64,000 nt of DNA from Microdochium bolleyi. Lineage: Eukaryota > Ascomycota > Sordariomycetes > Xylariales > Microdochiaceae. A program made the translations under genes and the position numbers. Numbering within the stretch: position 1 is the stretch's first letter; every line of letters starts with the position of its first letter. Positions 35,901-47,016 of this stretch are shown in pieces. The stretch lies in contig KQ964247.1 of the NCBI GenBank assembly GCA_001566295.1, forward strand, positions 1,612,001-1,676,000, read 5' to 3'. Under the pieces are notes generated by a model. That model ran no database searches. It was not told where the DNA came from and worked only from the letters and a program-made list of their open reading frames with translations.

Positions 35901-37484
35901 GGGACAAGCTGCTCACGAGGGCGTCGTTGACCCTGCCTGTGTCGTGTTCGACAAGCCACGGCGGCGTGAGCAGGTCGGTTTCTCGATTGTTGACATTGCC
36001 AGCAAGCTGCCCGCTCTTGACATGCGCCCTTTCAATGGTTGACCGCCATCGACCGTGACCTGGTCAAGTTGGCCTGTGCCAGCCTTGCGGCTCGTACCAG
36101 CTCCATACCTACTGGGGCCCAGCCAGAGGCCCAACAGCCTGACAGGCAGCCTGACGGCATTGGCGGCAAAGGCCTGGCCGGCCAGCCAAGCCTCCAGCCC
36201 GGAAAAGCAGGCAATCCGGCGCATTGACTGGAACGGAAGCTGGCAGGATGCGGACAGTGCAGATCTGACATCCGACGTTTGCTGCCATTCATGCAGGGTG
36301 GCATATCAATGCGCGGTGCTCCAAGCAGGCATGGGGCGGGGGGTTTGGCTGCCCACGGGACCAGAGTCCAGAGTCGTGTCGGAGGCATCATTGTGATAAG
36401 CAGCACTGGCAAGAATGCAGTTGCGTGGTGGTCGTGGTGATTGCCTGGATATGAGCTGTGTGCTGTGTGTGAATGTGTGCACGTGTGGTTGAATGTGTGT
36501 GTGCTTCTGGAAGGGCGGAAGGCGGCGGCACCTGACCTGCTGCATCAACGCTTGCTTGGCCTGGACTGTCCGAAACCTGCCTGACCGAGCCTGAGCCTGA
36601 GGCTGGTTTTACTGCCAGCCCTCCTGAGTCCTCCTGAGTCCTGCCTGCCTCCCACCGCCTTTGACGCTCCCGGCGGCACACGCACACGCACACGCAGGTT
36701 CCACTTGTTGCCGCCTCCCTTTCTCGCTCGCCCACCGCCAGTGTCTGGGCAGACTCTATCCGCTGCGTTGCCACCACACCCACACCTCCCGCTCTTTCCT
36801 TCCTTCCCCTCCCAGCAGCCATCATCGACGCCGTCCGTCCCCCTTCCCGTCCCGCGGCCGACCTCGACTCTCCCATCACAGAGGCTTGCTTCTCTCTGAT
36901 ACCTCCCGAAGCCATCGTCGACCTTGACGGCGCCTCTGTCCTCGACTCATTGTCCCACGTCAAATCTGTATGGTGAGTACCTTTCTTGCTTCCCCCTTGC
37001 GTCTGGCTTGCTGGCCGACCGCCGGCAAGGGTCCTCCGCCCCCCGACAGACTACGCCCATATTCTACCAGGACGAGCGGTTGCTCTGTGATCGTGTCCCA
37101 GCCTGCCGGTCATCTCTATCACGCCCACTCCCCTTCTGCACGTCTATAATTGGGGGTCGAACTTTGGTGCCGTGCAGTGCCATCTCTGCGTCGTGCCCAA
37201 ACACGCCCCATCCATCACCTTCTCGTCACTTCATCATCATTCAACACCCCTGGTCGTCCCCTGGTGGCTCGTACCAACGACTGCACTTTAGAGCACGATG
37301 CCACTCGACTTCTTACACCATGTACACAGTGGCGGCCTTGTCAATGTAATGCCATAAAGCTAACCTCGTACGAACAGATCTGATCGGACGAGAATCCCAT
37401 CCAGCCAATTCCCCGGATCTCAGGGCCGAACACAACACAACCCTCGACCTCTCCGCTCCACGAGCGGCATAACAACCAGTCATC
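32993..37484. other. 4.5-kb gene-free region upstream of casein kinase 1
   Basis: No supportable ORF on either strand. An AT dinucleotide run lies at about 34173-34185, a GT-rich tract at 36455-36500 and a CACACG tract near 36676. The last 800 bases are pyrimidine-rich like a long 5' leader, and a good donor site (GTGAGT at 36973) suggests a 5' UTR intron in the kinase gene. Confidence 0.5.
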
Positions 37485-39000
37485 ATGACTACCATGGTAT
37501 GATGATAATTCCATACAACGAGACTGGCCCAGTCTCAGCCAGTTGATTAGGCGGCTGGCCTACAATTCGCATCTGAACCGGCTTGGCCTGTAAAGACACA
37601 ATGAGCACGACTAATATGATTTGTTGTAGGATCTGCGTGTCGGTAACAAGTACCGGATCGGTCGCAAGATTGGTTCCGGCTCTTTTGGCGACATTTACCT
37701 TGGCACCAACATCATCTCCGGCGAGGAGATTGCCATTAAGCTTGAGTCCGTTAAGGCCAAGCACCCCCAGCTCGAGTATGAGGCTCGTGTCTACAAGTCT
37801 TTGGCTGGCGGTGTCGGCATCCCCTTCGTCCGCTGGTTCGGCACAGAGTGCGACTACAACGCCATGGTTCTCGACCTTCTCGGTCCCAGCTTGGAGGATC
37901 TGTTCAACTTCTGTAACCGCAAGTTCTCGCTCAAGACCGTCTTGCTGCTTGCCGATCAGCTCATTTCCCGCATCGAATACATCCACGCCAAGTCCTTCAT
38001 CCATCGTGATATCAAGCCCGACAACTTCCTCATGGGCATTGGCAAGCGTGGCAACCAGGTCAACGTGATCGATTTCGGTCTCGCCAAGAAGTACCGAGAC
38101 CCCAAGACCCACTTCCACATTCCGTACAGAGAGAACAAGAACCTCACTGGCACTGCTCGTTATGCATCCATCAACACTCACCTGGGTGTCGGTAAGTTTT
38201 CCGCCGGGACCCGCACAATCACTTGCTTCAAGCTCAGTCTGCTAACACCGTGCTCGCAGAGCAATCTCGTCGTGACGACATGGAGTCGCTGGGCTACGTC
38301 ATGCTCTACTTCTGCCGTGGCTCGCTGCCATGGCAGGGCCTCAAGGCTGCTACTAAGAAGCAGAAGTACGACCGCATCATGGAGAAGAAGATGACCACCC
38401 CTACTGAGGTCCTGTGCCGCGGCTTCCCCAACGAGTTCGCCATCTACCTCAACTACACCCGGTCGCTCCGCTTCGACGACAAGCCCGACTACAGCTACCT
38501 TCGCAAGATCTTCCGTGATCTCTTTGTCCGTGAGGGATTCCAGTACGACTATGTCTTCGACTGGACCGTCTACAAGTACCAGAAGAACGCCCAGGCTATT
38601 GCCCAGGCCGCCGATGACGAAGACAAGGCTCGTGCGGGCCGCGCCCCCGCGGCTGCTGGTGGCCAGGTCTCGTCCGGCGCTGCCAAGCCCAATGCTATTC
38701 CCAGCTCCCGCCGCAAGGTCATTGAGCGTGGTCCAGGTGGTGTTGACACTCCGGAAACCAACCGTGCCGTCGGCGGAAGCGACAGGATGTGAGTGTCTCG
38801 CCAAGTCTAACCCTGCCCTCAGCAACATTCCTTGTAAGGAATCCTCCTTCGAAACTTGGTCTTGAAACGATACAATGCTGGCTGGAGGCATGCTGACATG
38901 TTTTGCTGACGGTTCAGTTTGCGGTAACAGGCTGCGATCAGCTAGCAAAGGTCAGGGAACCGGGTCAGGATACGCGTCCGGCTCGTACCGCCCCAAATGA
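37485..39000 (+). CDS. ck-1a: casein kinase 1 (CK1a / Hhp1 type)
   Basis: Exons 37485-37496, 37630-38191, 38260-38788 and 38931-39000 (introns 133, 68 and 142 nt) give 390 residues. The first coding exon is 12 nt (Met-Thr-Thr-Met), and the join to DLRVGNKYRIGRKIGSGSFG reproduces the Neurospora CK-1a start. Kinase motifs: IAIKLE (ATP lysine), HRDIKPDNFL, DFGLAKKYRD, and TGTARYASINTHLG, specific to CK1. The last exon replaces an immediate stop and ends SGYASGSYRPK. CK1 acts with FRQ in the fungal circadian clock, phosphorylating it and the white-collar complex, and also works in DNA-damage and trafficking pathways. It is probably essential. If intron 3 is retained, a TGA follows at once and the product lacks the last 22 residues. 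Confidence 0.96.
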
Positions 39001-40696
39001 TTCTTGTAACTTTGCCAGATCTGGTTTCTAGCAACCCGCCATGTGGACCACGCGTCACCCGACATCTGCTCGGGAGACGACGACCACATACTCGGCTGTC
39101 GTAGCTGTTCTTTTGGTGATCTTTTCGACATCCCGCCGCCAGTCCACTTGGGGACCGGCATTGGCGGAAGATAACCGACTGCATGCTACATGGCTCTTTC
39201 CTTAGTCCATGGATCGTTATTGTTCACGTTCTTCGATGTTTTTCGGTATCGACACGCACCCCCTTGGCTTGGACAGGCCAAGGCTCCAGAAGGCGATCAT
39301 TCACCAGTCCTGAATGAAACGTCCGAGAAGCCTTATTCTGTCTAAACGGCACGCCCGGCATCTCGATTGACGAGTTGTCGGCTACCCACCCACCTCGACG
39401 CTGGACCATCGCGGGCACCGTGACAACCACCACTTTGAATCTTTTACCTCCACTTCAAAGTCAACACCTACTGGGGCCCTCGCCTGCTGTGAGCATCGCC
39501 GTTGCCACAGCAAGGCCCTCATCTATGCGAAACAAAACTTTCCCAACCCACAGACTATTTCGTTTTCTTTGATCCTACGGACGATTCACTGTTTCTCTTT
39601 CTCTTTCGATGGTTGCGCACAGCTCCACACGACATGGATTGCTTGGCAGCAAATGATCCATCGACCGCCCCGGCGACACGTCAATGTTGTCTAAGCAAGC
39701 TTTGGTGGTCTTCCTGGCCAGGTACTGTTCTGCCTCCGGTGGGATGCTTGGACTGCTGACGAGAACCCTCGCTTGTCCCCGTTAGTCCTGTTGCCAATGT
39801 CTTCAGGAGACTTGCGCTGGTATGAGCAAGTGGTGAGCCGTCTGTTCGGGACCATTTTGTTCGTTAACGAGCAGATCTTCCCTGATGACGACCTGACCAT
39901 TGGAGGAGCTTCCATCTAGCGTGTTGACATGGTCACGTGGTCCCTGCACAGCCACCGACGCCTGTCTGCTCACATTTTCGATCATGGGAGGCTGCATATG
40001 CGCCCCTTGAAAGAAGAGGACAGCTCGTCGTACGAGCAAGCTTGTCTCGCGCAACCATAGCATTAGTTAGTAACATAATCAAACATTCTTTTCGCGAATT
40101 TGTCTAGCTCTTTGTTGTTGCGCTACCGATTGCCGTGACGGTAGTTGCGAGATTTGGGCATCTTGATGCGGAGGAGACAACTTGTTTGGTGGTGGCAATA
40201 GTGCAGTAGGCTAGCATGGTGGTCATGAGACTGAGAGAGGAGGTCAGCTGCCTGGTCACTCCCACTGAACTGCTACCTGGTGGTGACTGCTTCCTGTGAA
40301 CGATGCCGGATTCAAGACAGGCACGAACTAAAGCGTTGAGGAAAGGAATCTCTTGTCTAGATTTACTTGATGAATGGTGATTTCTCGCTACGGGAGCCTC
40401 TGATTCTCTGTTGTGGCACGCATCCCAAGCCCTCCGGCTTGCAAGACAGCAAAACCTACCCCACCTGAACCTCCAGGCAGTGAGTGGCCCACCATAGCAT
40501 CATCGCCCCGGACGTCAAAGGACCTTGACAACCCCTACCCTGGCAACTTGCAGGCATATCGAGGACTACATCGTCCGTCCTACTGATCTGTGTCACACCT
40601 ATCTTGCGCGCTTTTCTCTCCTCAGAACACTCGTTCAAGTGACGACTCCCTGTGCCTGGTCACTTCTACTTGCGTTCGAGGGTATAGACGTCAAGC
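39001..40696. other. intergenic region
   Basis: It separates the CK1 stop from the 5-phosphatase start on the same strand. No coding region recognised; it should contain the kinase 3' UTR and the phosphatase promoter. Confidence 0.5.
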
Positions 40697-42255
40697 ATGG
40701 CCCTCGAGCAGCTGCCCACGGCAGACGTTTTTGTCCTCACGTTCAACGCCCAAAAGCAGCTCATCAATGTGCCCGTCTTTGCGACGCACCTGCTCGATGC
40801 GTTCTCCGAACATGCCGGTGCGCTGCCAGATCTCGTTGTCTTGTAAGTCTCTCCACTGCCTGTGCCTATACCTCTACTGACGCGGTGGAACGTGACAGCT
40901 CCCTCCAGGAGATGGCCCCCCTGGCAAAGGCCTTCATCGGCACGCAGATGCTGGGCCAGTACTTTGGCGCGTACGGCGAGGCGCTGAACCGGGCTGCCGC
41001 GAGACACCACGCGGAGCATGCGAGTTCTGGCGAGGATGCGACGGGCAAGAAGGACCCGTTCTCGCTCGTCGCGACGCGCAACGTGGGCATGACCTCGTCG
41101 ATGCTGTTCGCCCGCGATGCCGCGGCCGTGAGCAACGTCCGGGCCGCAGAGGTCGGATTTGGCGCGGGGGACATGGCGAACAAGGGCGCCGTCGGGCTGC
41201 GGCTGCTGTACACCGGCGAGAGCGATAGCGACAGCGGGAGCAGGAGCGGGAGCGGAAGGGAAGCCCGCAGCAACAAGACAGAGATGACGTTTGTCACCAC
41301 CCACCTTGCGGCCATGGAGTGGAACCTGGCCAAGAGGAACAAGAACTGGGAGAGTCTCGTGTCAGGCCTGGTCTTTGAGGACCCGAAGAAGCACGTCGAC
41401 CGGGCGGCGGCGCAGTCCCGAGACCGCGGGGCCGCCGAGCCGCGGGACGAGGCGCAGGGCCTGCTCGAGGGCGACGAGCACCGGTCCTCCAGGGCCAGCA
41501 GTCTCGAGCGGGAGCTGCACAACCTCAGCATCTACAAGCCCGGCTCGCACCTCTTCGTGGCGGGCGACCTCAACTACCGCATCGCGGCGACGCAGCCGGA
41601 TTCGGACGACGTCTTCCCCAGCACGGACCCGAGCAGCCCGGACTACTACCCGCGGTTCCTGGAGCGGGACCAGCTCTCCCACGAGAGGCGCGCGGGCCGC
41701 ACGCTGCACGGCCTCAGCGAGGCGGAGATCAAGTTCCCGCCGACATACAAGCTCGTTGTCCTGCCGAAGGACCAGGACGAGCAAGAACAAGAGCAAGAGC
41801 AGGAGGCAGAGGCGGGAGAAGGGCTCGCAGTCGACAACGTCAAGTGGAAGTGGGCCACCCACCGCTGGCCCGGGTGGTGCGACCGGATCCTGTACCGCGA
41901 CCTGCCGCAGGGCCGCAGGATGCAGGTCGTGGGCTACAACGCGCTGGCCCCAGTCCGCACGAGCGACCACCGCCCCGTGTACCTGCGGATACGGGTGCCG
42001 CTCGTCGAGCCCGAGGCGCTCGCGGGCGCCCCCGACGCGATCGACGACGACGAGAGCGGGGTGCCCGACACGCGGGTCAAGCTGCCGTTCCCGATCGACG
42101 TGGACAGCTGGCACCACCGCGCCAGCGTGCGGCGGTGGGAGGCCGCCATGGGCTGGTCGCTGCTCGCGGCACAGAGCAAGGAGGTCGTCGCGGCGGTGCT
42201 GGCGACCATCGTGGTGCTCGGGGCCGGGGTGTGGTGGTACACGGCCTTGTCTTGA
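40697..42255 (+). CDS. tail-anchored inositol polyphosphate 5-phosphatase (Inp54-like)
   Basis: Exons 40697-40842 and 40899-42255 around a 56-nt intron give 500 residues. The splice restores VVFSLQEMAPL, the metal-binding Glu motif. Other 5-phosphatase motifs follow in order: GDMANKGAVGLRL, FVTTHLAAMEWNLAKRN, VAGDLNYRI, HRWPGWCDRIL and SDHRPVYLRI. The family usually has PAWCDRIL; here Ala is Gly. The last residues form a hydrophobic helix (VVAAVLATIVVLGAGVWWY) with only a few residues after it, a tail anchor as in yeast Inp54, an ER-bound PI(4,5)P2 5-phosphatase. Two insertions rich in Ser/Gly and Gln/Glu lengthen it over Inp54. The likely reaction is removal of the 5-phosphate of PI(4,5)P2 on the cytosolic face of the ER. 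Confidence 0.92.
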
Positions 42256-42792
42256 GGTTTGCGTTTGTCCGGATCGTGTGAGGGGGAAAGCGAGAGTGTC
42301 TGTCAAAGTGGTGGACGAACGGTGATGCTCTGCACGGTCGGGCTCGTGGCCGGGAGGGCTGGACAGGAGTGCTGGTTGAGGAGCACAAGGTATAGACTTA
42401 TATCATCCTCGGATTCACACCATGTCGGACGCATTTGCCGCACAGACCTTGGTCTTTATGCCCTCAAAATCATGGTCTATCATGGTGGTCTGTGACGAGA
42501 TGCGGAAGAGCATTATAGTGTTGCGATGGCAAATCTGATCATCTGTTTTCAAGAAATCTAGGCCCTTGAGAACAACCACGAGCGGGGTTGTCGACATGTG
42601 CACCCCAATCTAGTCATCGAATCTTCTGTACATGTTCAAGTTCCGGAAGCGCGAAAGAGCGCTATGCTATCATGCCCAACCCCTATACCCATATATACGC
42701 ATACTCCTAGCCCGAATTACATATGCCTATCCTGGCACGGCCAACGTATCTATACAAAGAAATTATGCCCCACGCACCTAAATGCAGCCTGC
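42256..42792. other. convergent intergenic region
   Basis: The 3' ends of the 5-phosphatase and the minus-strand transporter face each other here. No gene seen. Confidence 0.6.
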
Positions 42793-44204
42793 TCAGTCCG
42801 CCTTCTTCGCTGCTTTTGCTCGGAGAGACCCAGGCGGCGCTTTCAGGCCAGCAAACACTAGCACTGCAACAGCAGCGATGCCCGCGGCGCCCATAGTGTA
42901 TGCGACCTCCCTTCCAGCCCACCAGTATACGCTTGTGAAGAGCACGGGACCCAGCCCACGGCCGAGCTGACCATAGCTGCGCAGCACACCGAGCTTGCCG
43001 CCCCTCTCGGCCTCGTTAGCCTCGAAGCTGCTGAGGGCGTTGAGCCCGCTGACTACGGTCGCGGAAGTCGTGGCGAGGCACGTGGCAGCCAAGTAGAGCG
43101 AGGACACGGTATCGATACGGCCCAGGAGGACGAAGGCGACCAGGCACGCGGCCACGCCAAGCCGGACGGTCGTCAACGGTGGCATGCGCCGTGTGACGCC
43201 GCCCTGCAGGACAGAGGCGACGAGACCAATGTAGCCGAGGAGCCGCCCGTTCTTTGCCGCGTCGTACTGGAAGAGATCGTAGGTCATAAAGGGCAGGGAG
43301 AACTCCATGCCCGAGAAGAAGAGTAGGAATGTGAAGTGGACGAGATTCAGGAGGAAGTGCGAGTTGGTGCGGACCACAGCTGTTGGCTTGGCCGTCGTCG
43401 TCTTCTTGGTGCCAGTGATGGCAGGGAGCGTCTCGGGAAGCTTGATGTACAGGTACACTGTCTCGGTGACGATGAGCGCGAGCGACACGCCCGCGGCCGT
43501 TGCGAAGGGGTTCGCGGCCACAGTGGCAACAGTGCTGAGGTACGCGCCGAGAGCGGGTCCGAACGTGAAGGCGATAGAGAAGCACGCGCCGATCAGGGCC
43601 ATGGTCGAGCCACGGCTGTTCTCGTCGGAGATGTCTGTCGCGATGGCGGTCGCGAGCTGCACGTTGCCCTCGGACAGACCGCCCACGACGCGCGAGGCGA
43701 GGAATGTGCGGAAGTCGACCGCGACGACCCAGAGCAGGACGGAGAGGATGTTGCCGGCCATGCTGGCGAGGAGCGCCGTCCTGCGGCCATATTTGTCGGA
43801 GAGGTGGCCGATGAAGGGCGAGGCGACGGCCTGGAGGAGGGAGAAGAGGCTGCCAAGAGCGCCACCGAGGAGCACAATGTCGTACCGCGAGTCGATGGGC
43901 TTGGCGAAGGACGACTTGTAGGCATTGAGGCCACCGAGGATGCGGGCGAGCAGGGTGGAGTGAGAGTTGGGCCCGGCCTCGCTGTTGCGGTAGAACTCGA
44001 GGAGCTTCGGGAAGAGCGGCAGGATGAAGGTGAAGGAGAGCTGGAGGCGGGAGGCAAGAATTAGTTATGTTTGCGCCGTGGGTGTGCAGAACTTGAGCGT
44101 GGCAGGAGAGGCAGTTCTCTTGTTGGACGTACCAGGTCAAGCAAAAGGGAGATGAAGATGACCTTGAGCACCTTCTTGCGGGTGCCCGGATCGACGACAG
44201 CCAT
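42793..44204 (-). CDS. MFS transporter, MFSD10/tetracycline-antiporter-like
   Basis: Minus-strand exons 44204-44133 and 44040-42793 around a 92-nt intron give 439 residues. Exon 1 encodes MAVVDPGTRKKVLKVIFISL and the start of the first membrane helix, which continues across the splice as LSFTFILPLFPKLLEFY. The major-facilitator signature between helices 2 and 3 reads GHLSDKYGRRTALLAS, and about twelve hydrophobic helices can be counted. The pattern resembles eukaryotic MFSD10 and bacterial TetA drug:proton antiporters. The substrate is unknown; efflux of an organic compound is an inference. The C-terminus is short and basic (KAAKKAD). Confidence 0.88.
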
Positions 44205-45171
44205 TGTGACGCGGAGGGAGTCGTGATCTCGGCTTGGCCGTGAATCGAGCTGCTGGAGTTGTGGAAGCTCTGAGGAGCAAGGCAGAGCGCAAAGAGCAGG
44301 GAGGGCGACGCCGGGAATGACAGACGGAGGTTGAAGAAGGGTATAGCAGAGCAGAGCGGCGAAGGACGACGAGGAAGAGGCCAGGTGGGATGGCGGCTGC
44401 AGGTCCAGGGATGGTGACGATGGAACTTGCGGCAGGTGCGATGTGGGGGCTTCTTGGTGCGCTTGGCTCAGGGTACCTTAAGGTCCGGTCCCTAGCGGTG
44501 CCTAGCGGGTCTCTACCGCACTGCCAGTGGGGCGTCTCAAGGGGAGCTCTTTCTTCCAGTGTTCCGTCCCTGACTGCCCCGGGGCCGTGCAAGTTTCGAA
44601 ACCTAAAAGCCGCCAAGGCCTGACAAAGCGACACGCACGAGATGAGCTCATCTGGACAGCCACCTTAGGTATGTACTTGGGATGCGCATATCATGCCCTG
44701 TCAAGGCACTGGTTCCTGACGACAAGCCAGATCTCAACTCTGGAGATCCACACGTCCTTGTTTGCCAGATCGGGAGGCGTCGCACGCAAGCCGGGCGCCA
44801 CATTCGCCAGGAGGGGGATAGAGCTGGCATGTCATCCCGGCACAGCTCCCATCCGTCCACTAGCCTGGATTCCCCAGAGTGCTTCTTCGGCCTCGCGATC
44901 GTCATAGTCAGATCCCAATCTCCACAGTCCACCATGCTGCGTAGACTGTTGGTGGGTATACTGCCGAGGAATGCCTGCCATCGAGCACTGCCCGTCGTCG
45001 CATGCGACATCACGCAGGTGGATATCTTGGATCCCATTGTACGCGGTAGGCAAGCATGTATTAGGTTTGGTCTATCTCTATGATGAAAAAGAGCTGGGAC
45101 AAGCAAGAAATCGGACACAGGCGACAAAGATGTAGGATTGCTGGAAACAAAGAGACCACGCGACACATGCC
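44205..45171. other. intergenic region
   Basis: It holds the promoter of the MFS gene and the 3' UTR of the NmrA-like gene, both minus strand. A GGTACCTTAAGGT-like element lies near 44475. The ORF at 44648-45319 on the minus strand is a frame shadow. Confidence 0.5.
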
Positions 45172-46110
45172 CTACAACAACTTCCTCGCCCGCTGGTCCT
45201 CCAGCCACGTCTTGAAGTCCTTCATCTCGGGCAGCACCGCGCGCGACTCGGCCACGCTCGCTGCGAAACCCTGCCTCGCGAACCAGGCGTACATGGTGCC
45301 CAGCTCGCCGACCATCCACATCACAAACCGCGCCATGAAGCTGAACGTCGTCGGCGCCGGCCTGCCCGTCTGCCGGACAAAGATGTCGTCAAACTGGTCG
45401 TACGTGAGCTCGTCGGCGGCCAGCGAGATCGCCCGCCCCGCGAACTCGCCGACGTTCTCCTCGGTGAGCGCCCTGGCGGCTGCCGCGCCGACGTCGTCGG
45501 CCCCGATGAGCTGCAGGGGCTTCGAGCGGCCCAGCACGTCGCGCCACGCCGTCGCGAAGATCTTGCCCTGGAACCCACCCAGGTTGTCGTAGAACGCCAC
45601 GGGGCGGAGGATGGTCCAGGTCATTGCTGCGGTACCTGCCTTGCGGGTCTCGTCCATCAGGTGCTTCTCAATGTTGTGCTTGGTGACAAAGTGCGGGACG
45701 TCGGTCGGGTTCTTGGGCGACAGCTCCGGCCCGTGCCGGTCGACGGACGAGTAGACAAAGTGCCGCACGCCGTGGCGGAGCGCGGCGTCGACCAGGCCCT
45801 TGCCCTGCCGCTCCTCGGTCTCGGCACCTGTCTTGTTGAACTCGGGCAGCTGCACGCTGAAGACGCCCCAAATGGGCACTGAGGCTGCTGCCGTCTCGGC
45901 ACTGGCGAACAGGGCCTCGGCGTCGTCGAGGTTGCCCTGCACCAGCGTGACCTGCTGCGGATACCGGGCGGCGAGCCGCTGGGCTGAGGCGGAAGAGGCG
46001 TCCCTGGTGACGGCCAGGAGCTTTACGGACGGAGCGGCGGCGGCGAGAGCGCGGAGGGTGGCGCCGCCCTGCTTGCCTGTGGCGCCGGTGATGAGGATTG
46101 CACTCGACAT
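45172..46110 (-). CDS. NmrA-like NAD(P)-binding protein
   Basis: An intronless CDS of 312 residues. I chose the ATG at 46110 (context ACAATGTC) because it lies just before the Rossmann start AILITGATGKQGGATLRAL; the frame upstream is open but looks like leader sequence. The motif GATGxxG and the later VRHFVYSSVDRHGPELS place it with atypical short-chain dehydrogenases of the NmrA/HSCARG group. These bind NAD(P) and often act as redox sensors or as regulators of other proteins rather than as enzymes; A. nidulans NmrA restrains the nitrogen GATA factor AreA. This one is a paralogue type common in fungi, so no specific role is claimed. It is free-standing, with no obvious pathway neighbours. Confidence 0.88.
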   Translation of the reverse strand: MSSAILITGATGKQGGATLRALAAAAPSVKLLAVTRDASSASAQRLAARYPQQVTLVQGNLDDAEALFASAETAAASVPIWGVFSVQLPEFNKTGAETEERQGKGLVDAALRHGVRHFVYSSVDRHGPELSPKNPTDVPHFVTKHNIEKHLMDETRKAGTAAMTWTILRPVAFYDNLGGFQGKIFATAWRDVLGRSKPLQLIGADDVGAAAARALTEENVGEFAGRAISLAADELTYDQFDDIFVRQTGRPAPTTFSFMARFVMWMVGELGTMYAWFARQGFAASVAESRAVLPEMKDFKTWLEDQRARKLL

Positions 46111-47016
46111 TGTACTTGGTTGGGTATTTGATCTGTTTGGCGGAGCTGGATATAGGTAGCTATGGTTGTGACTGGGAGCTGGCGATGAGACTTCCAATGT
46201 GGTGAGATGTGTGAGTATGGGGAGAAGCGGTGCTCGTAAGTGCAAGTATTGTTTGAAGGTGATGATGAGGTTGATGATGAGAGTGGTGGCATTGTGATGA
46301 AACGAAGGGCGCTTCGCGGCATGATATAGACCTCTTGTCTGCCGCTGGAACATACAGCTCCCTTCATTGTGATCGATGATCACTATTTCGGGCTTCTTCA
46401 TGATGATTGATTACACAACCATCGTGAACGTTGCGGACGATGCTGCAAGAGATCAGCCAATCACAGCAACTCTCGGCCTCCATAGAACGCCCCCTGCCAG
46501 GGTTTGCAGGGGCAGTCCGCTCGAGTTGTCCGGACGTCTCAGCTAATCGCGCCGTCTTTTTTGTGGGGACGGCTCGACCTTCGGACGCCGAGGGAAGAGA
46601 GACCGCAACCTTGGAAGAATCCGATTGGCTCTAGAAGCCGGGGGTGGGACTCCTCTGAGCGATGACAGAACATCACATGAGATCTCTCCTCAGTTGATAA
46701 ACGTTGGACGTTTGCAATGCCTTATCTCCGTCGGAACCATACTATTATCGAGCGACCGACTGGGACATCGGGGATAGGCAGTATACTACTGGCCATATAC
46801 CCGTTGTGTCTCTTTGCTACCCTTGCGAGCAAACGTCCGATTTCGCAACTTGGATGCATGTACTGAAAACCCCATCCAAAGGCAAACCTCTTATTAACCG
46901 TTATCTCAACATCCATGCCACTTACCATTGCTTCCAAACATAATGGACTTTTTTTGCAACTGGTTTGCCTTCATTGCAAGTTTCGAAAGAATATCAAACA
47001 CCACCACCAACACCAC
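46111..47016. other. intergenic region
   Basis: It contains the leader of the NmrA-like gene and the 3' end of the repeat-protein gene. No gene seen. Confidence 0.5.

Noticed and set aside
41362..42306. 314-residue ORF on the minus strand
   Set aside because: It is antisense to the 5-phosphatase gene in a GC-rich region where stop codons are rare, and it has no domain.
43016..44140. 374-residue minus-strand ORF over the MFS gene
   Set aside because: It is out of frame with the transporter and lacks membrane helices; composition is Arg/Pro/His-rich.
44648..45319. 223-residue minus-strand ORF
   Set aside because: It overlaps the 3' end of the NmrA-like gene in another frame and has no domain.
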